A DNA stretch of 64,000 nt from Parvularcula sp039822105 (lineage in GTDB: Bacteria; Pseudomonadota; Alphaproteobacteria; Caulobacterales; Parvularculaceae): positions 62,001 through 126,000 of the forward strand of contig JBCBMW010000011.1 in NCBI GenBank assembly GCA_039822105.1, written 5' to 3'. Below the pieces are notes generated by a model. It saw only the letters and a program-made list of their open reading frames with translations, ran no database searches and was not told the origin of the DNA. Position numbers and translations under genes: made by a program. This document shows, piece after piece, positions 53,518 to 62,215 of this stretch; positions within the stretch are counted from its first letter, which is position 1; every line of letters begins with the position of its first letter.

Positions 53518-54183
53518 ATGGGTGCGGTGAGCGGTGGATACAGAAAGTCGGATGAAGTCCGTGCACGGCTGCTTGATACGGCCGAGGAGCTTTTTGCCGA
53601 GCGCGGCTTTTACGGGGTGTCGGTGCGGGACATCACTGTGCGAGCCGAGCTGCGAAGCGCGAGCGTCAACTATCACTTCGAGACCAAAGAGAAATTGTTC
53701 CTTGCTGTGATCGATCGGCGTATCGAGCCACTAGCGAAGCTCCGGATGGAACGTCTCGACGACGTCGATGTGTCTCCAGGCTCGCCTGAAGAAACGGTCA
53801 GATCAATCGCCGACGCCTTTGCGGGGCCGATGCTGGATCTTGCCAGCGGTGGGTCACGCGGCTGGAAGAACTATTGCATCTTGATCGCCCATTTGGCCGT
53901 CCAGAAGATGTGGACTGATAATATCGTCAGCGAGAAGTATGATGTGCACGCCCGCAAGTTTGTGGAGGCGCTGAAGCAAACGTTCCCGGACGCCGAGGAC
54001 TATCGGATCCACTGTGCCTTCCAGTTTTTGCTGAGCACCACCCTTTATGCCGTGTGCGACAACAAACGGCTCGATACGCTCTCACAAGATCAGTACCGAT
54101 CGGCAGACCTCAGCCGGTTGCGAGAGCCATTTCTGGATTTCGTCAGCGCGGGCATTATCTCGACCGCTCAGGCGCCGTCCTGA
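53518..54183 (+). CDS. TetR-family transcriptional regulator
   Basis: 221 residues. Helix-turn-helix: VSVRDITVRAELRSASVNYHFETKEKL (about residues 35-62), with the NYHF hallmark. The ATG 53518 has GAGG two bases upstream. A long C-terminal helical domain follows (CECR-type length). It is divergent from the FAH operon across an inverted repeat and probably represses it. The 3' end is convergent with the serine hydrolase gene. Confidence 0.9.
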   Translation: MGAVSGGYRKSDEVRARLLDTAEELFAERGFYGVSVRDITVRAELRSASVNYHFETKEKLFLAVIDRRIEPLAKLRMERLDDVDVSPGSPEETVRSIADAFAGPMLDLASGGSRGWKNYCILIAHLAVQKMWTDNIVSEKYDVHARKFVEALKQTFPDAEDYRIHCAFQFLLSTTLYAVCDNKRLDTLSQDQYRSADLSRLREPFLDFVSAGIISTAQAPS

Positions 54184-54208
54184 GTCTTTCGCAGAATGCT
54201 GCTACCAA

Positions 54209-55369
54209 TCACTCCGCCGAAAGAGCCGGCATGTCCCGCCCCATGACGGTGGTGATCAGGCCGCGGTAGTAGTCAGCCAGTAGCGGTTCATCGCCAATGA
54301 TCTCGATGATCCGGGTCATCAAAAACCAACCATTGGCACCATTCACGAACACCACGGCGCCGTGCTTTTTGTCCGGCGAGTAGTAGACAAGCGCGTTTTC
54401 GCCGGCATCGCTGCCGCTATGGGTGACGATGGTATGATCGTCATACTGAAAGATCTGCCAACCGATCGAATGGCCGTAGGCGTCGGGGCATTTGAGATCT
54501 TCCAAGTCAGGACAGTCGTAGACGGGATCGCCCTCAAAGCTGGTGAGGATCGTCTGCCGCGCTGACCTCGCTTCGTCATCGCCGAGGCCTGACGTCAGCG
54601 CAGTAATCAGCTGGGCGTAGGCTGGGACCGTCACGATCAAATCATCCGCTGCGCCGAGGCGTTCAGCGTTGGGGTCCCCTAGCAGCGGATTGAGCTCCGC
54701 GATGGGTCGAAAACTCCCTTCGCTGTCCATAGGCACGGCTATGCGCTCGTCAGCCCACGGCGGAATATCACCGAGGGAGACCTCCTTGATGCCGAGGGGG
54801 GCGAAGACATACTCATCGGCGAGGGTTTGCAGCGGCTTGCCTGTTTTGGCTTCGGCGTACCGGGCGGCGAGTTCGACGCCGGCGCCGGAGTAGCTGAAGC
54901 GCGTGCCCGGGTCGTGATCGAACGCCAAACGCCCATCGGGATACGCATACGCCCAATTGAGAAGGCCTGCTCGGTGCGACATCAAAAGTTGGGTTGTAAG
55001 GCCGAGGTAACGGGTGTCATCGCTGAGTTCCGGATGCTCGACGAAATCTGCGATGGGCTCGTCATAGTCGATCAGACCTTGTCGCTCCAACGCGATCAAC
55101 GTCTCGGCTGTGATCGTCTTGGCCACCGATGCGGTGTTGAAGGCCGTGGCTTCGCCTACCGGTGTCCCGGGGGCCTGCTCGCCATAGTATCCGCTCCAGT
55201 GCAGCTCGCCGTCGCGGATGATGGCGATCCCCACGCCAGCGGCTTTCTCCGACTTGAGGAGAGCGGGCACCATCGCATCAAGCCGCGCTTCGATATCCGG
55301 CGTGGTTTGATCCGCTTCTGTGCAAGCAAACGTGGCCGGCAACGAGAGCAACAAAGCGAGTTTTCTCAA
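54209..55369 (-). CDS. Lipoprotein serine hydrolase of the beta-lactamase/DD-peptidase fold
   Basis: 386 residues from TTG 55369, which has GAGGGG seven bases upstream; the open frame to 55510 lacks a signal. The product begins MRKLALLLSLPATFAC, a lipoprotein signal with lipobox TFAC (Cys16). The active site SVAK gives Ser81 and Lys84. The Tyr motif reads YSG rather than YxN, and the third motif is HSG (in THSGSDAGENA). Class C beta-lactamases and DD-peptidases share this fold; an esterase or DD-peptidase role is also possible. Faces the convergent TetR gene; upstream it is divergent from the SSS symporter gene. Confidence 0.85.
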   Translation of the reverse strand: MRKLALLLSLPATFACTEADQTTPDIEARLDAMVPALLKSEKAAGVGIAIIRDGELHWSGYYGEQAPGTPVGEATAFNTASVAKTITAETLIALERQGLIDYDEPIADFVEHPELSDDTRYLGLTTQLLMSHRAGLLNWAYAYPDGRLAFDHDPGTRFSYSGAGVELAARYAEAKTGKPLQTLADEYVFAPLGIKEVSLGDIPPWADERIAVPMDSEGSFRPIAELNPLLGDPNAERLGAADDLIVTVPAYAQLITALTSGLGDDEARSARQTILTSFEGDPVYDCPDLEDLKCPDAYGHSIGWQIFQYDDHTIVTHSGSDAGENALVYYSPDKKHGAVVFVNGANGWFLMTRIIEIIGDEPLLADYYRGLITTVMGRDMPALSAE

Positions 55370-55607
55370 GATCTTTCCCCTCGAAGTCACCGACTGGGTT
55401 ACGCCTCGGCGCTCCCGCCGACAACACGGCGGCCTACCGTATGTTTTGCGGCCTTTGTCTTCCGCTTTGGGTGTGCTCCGCTGGCCGTCGACTGTCCGGA
55501 CACAGCTCAACCCTGAACCCTTCTGACAAAAGGTGCTGTCATCGCCCGGGGGTGAGCTGAATCAGAGCAGGGTGTACGCGTTTGTGGCTTTTCGTGTTTG
55601 AGAGACG

Positions 55608-57308
55608 ATGATCGATCTTCTCGTAACTCTGGTGTCGTGTCTCGTGTTCATGGGCGGGGTGGCATATGTCAGCTACCGCAAGACCAAGGGCGAGGCGTCG
55701 AGCAAGGACGGCTATTTCTTGGCAGGCAGGGGCCTCTCGGCGCCGTTCATCGCGGGCTCGTTGCTTCTGACCAATCTTTCGGCTGAACAGCTGATCGGGC
55801 TCAACGGATCGGCCTACGGATCAAATCTGTCCAGTATGGGATGGGAGGTAACGGCGGCGATCGCCTCCATTGCCATGGCCTTCATCTTTCTCCCCCGGTA
55901 CATGGCAGGCGCCTTCACCACGCTGCCGGAGTTTTTGAGCGAGCGGTTCGATGCCGATGTGAGGAGATTGTCCGCAGGCCTCTTTATTCTCGGCTACGGC
56001 CTCGTGACCATTCCGTCGGTTCTTTATTCGGGTTCGATCGCTGTGATGCGGTTGTTCGCGGTGCCAGAGGTGACGGGCTTCGGCGAGTTCCCGTCCTTGG
56101 TCCTGGTCGTTGTGGTGATTGGTGTGATCGGCGCGCTCTATGCCATCCTGGGTGGTCTCCGCGCGGTTGCTGTCTCAGATACGTTGAACGGTGTGGGGCT
56201 GTTGGTGATCGGTGGTTTGGTGCCGATCTTTGGTCTCTTGGCGCTTGGCGAAGGTGACCTTGGACGCGGTCTTGGCAAGCTCTTGAGTGACCATCCGGAG
56301 AAACTGAACGCAATAGGAGGCCGGGATGATCCCACCCCTTTCTTGACCCTCTTTACGGGGATGTTCTTCGCCAATCTCTTTTATTGGTGCACCAATCAAT
56401 ATGTGATCCAGCGGACCCTTGGCGGGGCGTCCCTTGCGGCCAGTCAGAAGGGCGTGCTGCTCGCTGGGTTCTTCAAAATCCTGGTGCCGTTTTTGATGAT
56501 GACCCCCGGCGTCATCGCGTTTCATCTTTACGGCCCGGGGCTCGGCGGGATTGATGAGGCTTATCCGCGCCTGGTTGATGATGTGATGCCCAAGGTGCTG
56601 ACTGGCCTCTTTCTCGCGGTGCTGCTCGGCGCGGTGTTCAGCTCTTTCAACTCACTCCTCAACAGCGCGGCCACCCTCTTTGTCCTCGATATCTGGGCAC
56701 CGCTGCGGCAGCAGGAGCCCAACGACGAGACCCTGATCACGCAGGCCAAGATTGTCAGTATCGTGATCGCAGTGTTCTCTTTCGTGGCTGCGCCGCTTTT
56801 GTCTTTTGCCGAGGCCGGGCTCTGGCAAGTGATCCGGGTCTTCACCGGTTTCTACAACATCCCCATCATCGCGATTGTTGTCATCGGCATCTTCACCCGG
56901 CGTGTCCCCGCGTTAGCGGCGAAGGTGGTGATCGTCTTCCATGTGATCGCCTATGGTCTTTTGAGGTTCGCGCCGATCACGCTGCTGGATATTCATTTTC
57001 TCCATCAGTACGCTGTTCTTTTCGTGGTTGAGGTCACCATCATGCTGGCGATCGGTGTCTGGCGCCCAAGTGCGAATAAGGCGGAGGCGCGACCCCATCC
57101 CGAAGTTGATATCACGCCCTGGCGCTACCGTGTCCCCACCTCAGTGACCCTTGGGTCCTGCGTGGTGGCGCTTTACCTTCTGTTCTCGCCAATCGGGCTC
57201 GCATCAATGGCGGGACCAGGCCTGATCTACATGCTGTCGACGAGCCTAATCATTCTGGCCAATGTGATCTTGTGGGCGCGATATCTTACGCGCCCCGTTC
57301 ATCTCTAG
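55608..57308 (+). CDS. Sodium:solute symporter (SSS/SLC5 family)
   Basis: 566 residues with about 13-14 membrane helices. Family segments: SKDGYFLAGRGLSAPFIAGSLLLTNLSAEQLIGLNG (first helices, given by its start), PEFLSERF, LYAILGGLRAVAVSD and the sodium-site region VFSSFNSLLNSAATLFVLD. Substrates of the family include sugars, amino acids, sialic acid and proline; the sequence does not decide. The start ATG has GAGAGA upstream. It is divergent from the lipoprotein serine hydrolase and convergent with the NTF2-like gene. Confidence 0.92.
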   Translation: MIDLLVTLVSCLVFMGGVAYVSYRKTKGEASSKDGYFLAGRGLSAPFIAGSLLLTNLSAEQLIGLNGSAYGSNLSSMGWEVTAAIASIAMAFIFLPRYMAGAFTTLPEFLSERFDADVRRLSAGLFILGYGLVTIPSVLYSGSIAVMRLFAVPEVTGFGEFPSLVLVVVVIGVIGALYAILGGLRAVAVSDTLNGVGLLVIGGLVPIFGLLALGEGDLGRGLGKLLSDHPEKLNAIGGRDDPTPFLTLFTGMFFANLFYWCTNQYVIQRTLGGASLAASQKGVLLAGFFKILVPFLMMTPGVIAFHLYGPGLGGIDEAYPRLVDDVMPKVLTGLFLAVLLGAVFSSFNSLLNSAATLFVLDIWAPLRQQEPNDETLITQAKIVSIVIAVFSFVAAPLLSFAEAGLWQVIRVFTGFYNIPIIAIVVIGIFTRRVPALAAKVVIVFHVIAYGLLRFAPITLLDIHFLHQYAVLFVVEVTIMLAIGVWRPSANKAEARPHPEVDITPWRYRVPTSVTLGSCVVALYLLFSPIGLASMAGPGLIYMLSTSLIILANVILWARYLTRPVHL

Positions 57309-57343
57309 GCTGTCGCGATCGTTGTGGCTGCCCCTAGTGTCCT

Positions 57344-57763
57344 TTAGTCTTCCGTCCAGGTGGCGATCTTGTTGGCGATGCGCCATTCTCCCTCCACTTT
57401 GAGAAGAAGCATATAATCTGTGTAAAGCCGATCGTTCCACTTGATTTCGGCTTTGACCATCGCCGACTTCTCGGTCGCATCAATGCTGACGATACGTCCG
57501 TAGCGAGGCACCTCAACACCTTCCGCGATACGCTCGATATAGTCCGGGCCCGGCCGTCGTTGCAGGACGTCGCCTTCGCCAAGCCACTGCACCTCTAGGC
57601 TTGGGAGAAACGCTTCCTCGACCAGCGCTTTGTCGCCGTAGCGAGTCCCATCGAGATACTTTTGAACCACCGATTCGATGTCAGCCAAGGCGCTGTCTTC
57701 GGCTGCGAGAGAAGGGCTCAGTGTCAGGAGCATAAGAGCAAGCGCGAGGGCGGGTTTGGGCAT
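57344..57763 (-). CDS. Secreted NTF2-like (lumazine-binding-type) protein
   Basis: 139 residues with a signal peptide (cleavage near SLAA, about residue 21). The body, DIESVVQKYLDGTRYGDKALVEEAFLP at its start and MVKAEIKWNDRLYTDYMLLLKVEGEWRIANKI near its end, matches the NTF2-like lumazine-binding family pattern (first residues quoted). Its ligand is unknown, and the protein is probably periplasmic. It follows the SSS gene in convergent orientation. Confidence 0.78.
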   Translation of the reverse strand: MPKPALALALMLLTLSPSLAAEDSALADIESVVQKYLDGTRYGDKALVEEAFLPSLEVQWLGEGDVLQRRPGPDYIERIAEGVEVPRYGRIVSIDATEKSAMVKAEIKWNDRLYTDYMLLLKVEGEWRIANKIATWTED

Positions 57764-57983
57764 GGTGAAACTCCAAGAGATCCGTCGTGATGTGCGTACG
57801 CCCCATCAGCATACAAGCGCTGGGCGGACGTTCAGATCCGCAAAACATGCACAGATGCTATGCGCGTGTGGCGGATTGGGTCCCCACAATCACTGCGCGT
57901 CACCGGCAGCATATCCTGTTAGATTGACGAGCTTCTATGGTTTATGTCTCTATTCACATACGCATGAGCGATAAGGAATCTGC

Positions 57984-59402
57984 TTGACCTACGACGAAAT
58001 GGGACCGCCGGGGGCCGTGCGGCCGCCTTATGAGCTTGTCGCTCAGTGGATCGAAGACACAGGGATGTCGCTCCTCGATCTGCGGGCGAAGGAAGCGGAG
58101 GCGCTGTTCCGGCGCGTGGGGATCACGTTTGCCGTCTACGGCGAGGGAGGGGACCCGGAGCGCCTGATCCCTTTCGATGTGGTCCCCCGGGTTTTTGGCC
58201 GCAGCGAGTGGGACAGGCTTGATCGGGGGATCCGGCAGCGCGCGAGCGCGCTCAATGCCTTCCTCTATGATGTCTATCATCGCCGGGAGTTCCTGCGGGC
58301 GGGGCATATGCCTGAGGATCTTGTGCTCCAGAACCCAGCGTTCCTGCCCCAGATGATTGGGTTTGACCCGCCAGCGCGAGTCTATAGCCACGTGGTGGGG
58401 ATCGATCTCGTTCGCATGGGCGCTGACGACTTCGCGGTGCTCGAAGACAATTGCCGCACGCCGTCCGGTGTCTCCTACATGCTCGAGAACCGAGAGATCA
58501 TGATGCGGATGTTCCCTGATCTCTTCTCAAAAGGCGGCATCCGGCCTGTTGATACCTATGCGGAAGATTTGCGCCGAACGCTCGAAGACGTGGCCCCGCC
58601 CGCGTGCAAAGGTCAGCCTTCTCTCGCGGTCCTGACGCCGGGGCCCTACAACTCGGCCTACTACGAGCATTCGTTCCTGGCGGATCAGATTGGTGCGGAG
58701 CTGGTGGAGGCGAGGGATCTCCTCGTACGAGACGGCCGTGTCTGGCGCCGAACAACCAGGGGACCGCAGGTTGTCGATGTCATCTACCGGCGCATTGACG
58801 ACGACTTTCTCGACCCGCTCACTTTCCGGCCCGATAGCCTCCTTGGCATCCCCGGACTTATGCACGCCTATCTCTCCGGCGGCGTCGCCATTTGTTCAGC
58901 GCCCGGAGCGGGTATTGCTGACGACAAGGCCATCTATACCTATGTGCCCCAGATGATCCGCTTCTACCTCGGCGAAGAGCCAATCTTGCCCAATGTCGAG
59001 ACCTATCGGCTCGCGGATGCTGATGATTGCGCCTACGTGCTCGAGCATTTGGAAGAGCTGGTGGTGAAAGAGGTCGATGGCTCTGGCGGTTACGGCATGC
59101 TGATTGGGCCCAAATCCACCGCCGACGAGCGCGAGGCCTACCGGAAGCGGATAGAGGCGGATCCAGCCGGCTTTATCGCTCAGCCTACGCTTGATCTCTC
59201 TACAACGCCAACTCTATGCGGCGGCTCAATTGGTGCGCGCCATGTTGACTTTCGGCCCTACTGTTTGGTCGGCAAGCGCATACGCCTGACCCCTGGCGGG
59301 CTCACCCGGGTCGCACTTCGGGAAGGATCGTTGGTGGTGAATTCCTCCCAGGGCGGAGGGGTCAAGGACACCTGGGTCCTGACGGATGACAGCTTATGTT
59401 GA
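57984..59402 (+). CDS. Circularly permuted ATP-grasp type 2 protein of the Anbu operon
   Basis: 472 residues from TTG 57984, preceded by AAGGA at six bases. The CP_ATPgrasp_2 pattern is present: IPFDVVPRVFGRSEWDRLDRGIRQRA, DNCRTPSGVSYMLENREIM, GGVAICSAPGAGIADDKAIYTYV and VVKEVDGSGGYGMLIGP (first residues of each). It should catalyse ATP-dependent carboxylate-amine ligation, perhaps forming a peptide-like bond. It is followed by an alpha-E gene overlapping it by seven bases, then transglutaminase-like and Anbu genes. Confidence 0.92.
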   Translation: MTYDEMGPPGAVRPPYELVAQWIEDTGMSLLDLRAKEAEALFRRVGITFAVYGEGGDPERLIPFDVVPRVFGRSEWDRLDRGIRQRASALNAFLYDVYHRREFLRAGHMPEDLVLQNPAFLPQMIGFDPPARVYSHVVGIDLVRMGADDFAVLEDNCRTPSGVSYMLENREIMMRMFPDLFSKGGIRPVDTYAEDLRRTLEDVAPPACKGQPSLAVLTPGPYNSAYYEHSFLADQIGAELVEARDLLVRDGRVWRRTTRGPQVVDVIYRRIDDDFLDPLTFRPDSLLGIPGLMHAYLSGGVAICSAPGAGIADDKAIYTYVPQMIRFYLGEEPILPNVETYRLADADDCAYVLEHLEELVVKEVDGSGGYGMLIGPKSTADEREAYRKRIEADPAGFIAQPTLDLSTTPTLCGGSIGARHVDFRPYCLVGKRIRLTPGGLTRVALREGSLVVNSSQGGGVKDTWVLTDDSLC

Positions 59403-60319
59403 GCCGGACCGCAGGGAACCTCTACTGGCTCGGCCGCTACGTTGAGCGGGCCGATGCCACCTCCCGCCTTCTTGGCATGGGCGCGCGCATGACACTGGTG
59501 CCTGGTGCATCGTCGCGCGATGATTGGCGATCGGTGCTTGAGGCGGCTGGTGTCGAGCAGCCTGATTCCTCTGTCAGCGGACGACCAGAGGCGCTGCAGG
59601 CGCTGCTCCTCGATCCCGATAGTGGCTCGTCGATCCTGTCTTGCATGCAACTGGCCCGGTTCAATGGGCGGGCCGAGCGGACGGCGCTGACGTCGGCGAT
59701 GTGGGACGCGCTCAATGACAATTGGCGGCGGTTTGACGGTATGGATTACCGTGCCGCGTCGCGCGCCTTGCCCGATCATATCGACTTCGCCCAGCGTTGG
59801 GCCGGCGCCTTCCGCGGCGCGATGGACACGACCATGCTGCGCAATGACCGGTACGGATTTATCCGGCTCGGCAGTCATATCGAGCGGGCGGCGATGACGC
59901 TGCGTCTTTTGAAGGTGAAGTATCTCGTTCTTTTGCCTGAGCGCGACGTGATTGGCGGCGGTCGAGACCTTTATCAGTGGACCTCTCTCTTGCTCGCGTC
60001 CTCTGGGTTGCGGGCCTATCACCACCTTTACAAAGGTGATTTCGCGCCCTGGAACATCGCTGACCTCCTCGCGCTCAACCGGACCTTTCCGCGATCGGTG
60101 GCGTTCTGTCTGCACGAGGTGAACACCTCTTTGGCCGGTCTTGCCGAGGCCTATGGACAGAGCCATCCTTGCCACGACGCGAGCAGCGCGCTCGACAATA
60201 AGCTCTGTACAGCAACGATGAGCGACATCTTCGCTGACGGTTTGTTCGAGTGGGTGTCCGACACCCTCTACGACGTGCTGTCCCTTTCCGACCAGATCCG
60301 AGACGCCTATGGGTTCTGA
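59396..60319 (+). CDS. Alpha-E domain protein of the Anbu operon
   Basis: 307 residues, all-helical by appearance. The family is recognised by LSRTAGNLYWLGRYVERADATSRLL at the N-terminus, FIRLGSHIERAAMTLRLL and NRTFPRSVAFCLHEVN. The function is unknown; it always accompanies the permuted ATP-grasp. ATG 59396 overlaps the preceding gene as ATGTTGA. The 3' end overlaps the transglutaminase-like gene by 11 bases if that starts at 60309. Confidence 0.92.
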   Translation: MLSRTAGNLYWLGRYVERADATSRLLGMGARMTLVPGASSRDDWRSVLEAAGVEQPDSSVSGRPEALQALLLDPDSGSSILSCMQLARFNGRAERTALTSAMWDALNDNWRRFDGMDYRAASRALPDHIDFAQRWAGAFRGAMDTTMLRNDRYGFIRLGSHIERAAMTLRLLKVKYLVLLPERDVIGGGRDLYQWTSLLLASSGLRAYHHLYKGDFAPWNIADLLALNRTFPRSVAFCLHEVNTSLAGLAEAYGQSHPCHDASSALDNKLCTATMSDIFADGLFEWVSDTLYDVLSLSDQIRDAYGF

Positions 60320-61133
60320 GATGAGGATCAACATCCGCCATGTGACCCGGTACGCCTATGCCCCCGCTGCGCCCTGGGTGGCGATGCGTCTTCGGCTCTT
60401 CCCGTCGGTCTTTGCGACCCAGACGTTGGAAAGCTGGGAGGTTTCGGTCAACGGCGCGGTGATCGCTCCCTCCTTCGATGACGCTGCAATGAATGCGGAA
60501 GGTTTCCGGGCCGTGGAGGGTCCAGTTGAGGCCGTGGAGGTGATTGCCGAGGGCACGATCCTGCGCGGTGACGATGCCGGTGTCCTCAAGGGCATGAAGG
60601 ATCGCACGCCGACCGGGCTCTACCTGCGGCAGACGGAGCTTACATCGCCAAACGATGCCATTTGTCAGTTGGCAGAGGATGCGAAGAAGCAAGATCCACT
60701 CGAAACCTTGCACGCGCTTTGCTCCGCAGTGCGCGATGCGATCGATTATGTTCCGGAGACAACGACCCCTGCGACATCGGCAGGCGAGGCGTTGGCTCAG
60801 GCCAAAGGCGTCTGTCAGGACCATACCCATGTCTTCATCACCGCCGCGCGGTGCCTGGGTATCCCCGCGCGCTACGTCGCGGGCTATTACTTCGCCGATC
60901 CAGCGGCTGATCAAGACGCGGTCTATGAGACCCATGCCTGGGCTGAAGGCCATGTGCCGGGGCTTGGTTGGGTTGGTTTTGATGTCGCGAATCGGACCTG
61001 TTCAACCCGGCAGCACGTGCGTGTCTCATCCGATCTTGACGCTCAGAACGCGTCGCTTATCACTGGCTCCGTGATGGGGCAGCCGACAGAAACGATGACA
61101 GTCGCGGTGGCCATGTCGCAGGCTCAGCAGTAA
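60309..61133 (+). CDS. Transglutaminase-like protein of the Anbu operon
   Basis: 274 residues from ATG 60309, or 270 from ATG 60321. The transglutaminase catalytic triad is complete: Cys169 in AKGVCQDHTHVFI, His209 in ETHAWAEGH and Asp225 in GFDVAN. An N-terminal domain (about 1-85) starts INIRHVTRYAYAPAA, which is typical. The family's physiological reaction is unknown: peptide-bond cleavage or isopeptide chemistry is predicted. The Anbu gene starts 20 bases after its stop. Confidence 0.93.
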   Translation: MGSEMRINIRHVTRYAYAPAAPWVAMRLRLFPSVFATQTLESWEVSVNGAVIAPSFDDAAMNAEGFRAVEGPVEAVEVIAEGTILRGDDAGVLKGMKDRTPTGLYLRQTELTSPNDAICQLAEDAKKQDPLETLHALCSAVRDAIDYVPETTTPATSAGEALAQAKGVCQDHTHVFITAARCLGIPARYVAGYYFADPAADQDAVYETHAWAEGHVPGLGWVGFDVANRTCSTRQHVRVSSDLDAQNASLITGSVMGQPTETMTVAVAMSQAQQ

Positions 61134-61153
61134 CGCTTCGACTCGGAAGACCC

Positions 61154-61915
61154 ATGACTTATTGCGTCGCGCTTAAACTGGACGAGGGGCTCGTCTTTCT
61201 CTCTGACACCCGCACCAATGCCGGCGTTGATGACGTCTCCCGGTACAAAAAGATGTTCACGTGGGAGGTGCGAGGCGAGCGCGCCATCGTGATGATGACC
61301 GCGGGCAATCTCTCCATCACCCAAGGCGTGATCACGCGGCTGAAAGTGGCGATCGATAACCACGCCAAAGACAGCGACACGGAGAGCATTCTCACCGCGC
61401 CCGATCTCTTCCGTGTGGCGCAGATCGCTGGCGGCTTGATGCGAGGGCTTGTCGGCAAGCATGGCGATGCGATTGAGAAAGAGGGTGCCTCGAGCGGGGC
61501 CTCCATCATTCTTGGTGGGCAAGTCAAAGGGCAACCGCCCCGGCTCTTTCTGATTTACTCCGCAGGCAACTTTATCGAGTGCGGCGACGACACGCCGTTT
61601 CTGCAGATCGGTGAGATCAAGTACGGCAAACCCATCCTTGATCGGACAATCACGAAAGACACCTCGCTTGATGAAGGGGTGCGGACCGCGCTGGTGTCGA
61701 TGGACTCGTCGGTCCGTTCGAATCTGTCGGTGGGTCCACCGTTTGACCTTGCTGTCGTTGCCAATGATGCCTGGCGGCTCAGCGTGCTCCGCCGGGTTGA
61801 GGAAACTGACCCGACTTACCGTGCGGTTTCAGACGGTTGGTCGGCTGCTCTTTCTGGCGCGATCGACAAACTTCCGCGGCTCGATCATTGGTTTGACGAA
61901 TCGGCCGATGGCTAA
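61154..61915 (+). CDS. Anbu proteasome-type peptidase
   Basis: 253 residues. The N-terminus MTYCVALKLDEGLVFLSDTRTNAGVDDVSRYKKMF (first residues MTYCVALKLDEG) is the Anbu (ancestral beta-subunit) signature, with Thr2 as nucleophile after Met removal, the Asp in SDTRTN and Lys in RYKKMF. IVMMTAGNLS and GEIKYGKPILDR are also typical. Anbu forms open lock-washer oligomers in published structures, rather than a closed barrel. The last gene of the four-gene operon. Confidence 0.93.
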   Translation: MTYCVALKLDEGLVFLSDTRTNAGVDDVSRYKKMFTWEVRGERAIVMMTAGNLSITQGVITRLKVAIDNHAKDSDTESILTAPDLFRVAQIAGGLMRGLVGKHGDAIEKEGASSGASIILGGQVKGQPPRLFLIYSAGNFIECGDDTPFLQIGEIKYGKPILDRTITKDTSLDEGVRTALVSMDSSVRSNLSVGPPFDLAVVANDAWRLSVLRRVEETDPTYRAVSDGWSAALSGAIDKLPRLDHWFDESADG

Positions 61916-62215
61916 GACGCTTAGCCAGAAAATGTAATATATATAACTCAATCAATATTTTAAGCGAAATTCTTTTGTCGTCATAGAAACAACTCTCAGC
62001 TAGCCGTTTAAATATAACACTTGGTGCGCTGCACCATGTCAATTGTGACAATTCCATCACAGAGCGAGCGCAATCATCCCCACCGCTTCAATTTGACTCT
62101 TGGTTAATGTTTCTCCGCGGTGCAGTGTTTATCACTAATTTTGGATTCAGTTTCCGCAGATTGCTCCAATAGGGTGGGGGCAATTGCGTGAATATGCCTT
62201 AGAGGAGAAATGATC
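61916..62215. promoter_or_regulatory. AT-rich upstream region of TonB receptor with two inverted repeats
   Basis: About 300 bp, AT-rich. TGGTGC-GCT-GCACCA (62022-62036) is a perfect 6-3-6 inverted repeat, immediately followed by TGTCA-ATTG-TGACA (62037-62050). Both could bind nutrient-responsive regulators. A GAGGAG site at 62202-62207 serves the downstream gene. No RNA gene was seen. Confidence 0.5.

Noticed and set aside
54827..55516. Plus-strand frame opposite the serine hydrolase gene
   Set aside because: The lipoprotein signal, SxxK motif and ribosome binding site all support the minus-strand gene.
59258..60334. Minus-strand frame of about 358 codons opposite the alpha-E gene
   Set aside because: Shadow of a clear family gene; no motif or ribosome binding site.
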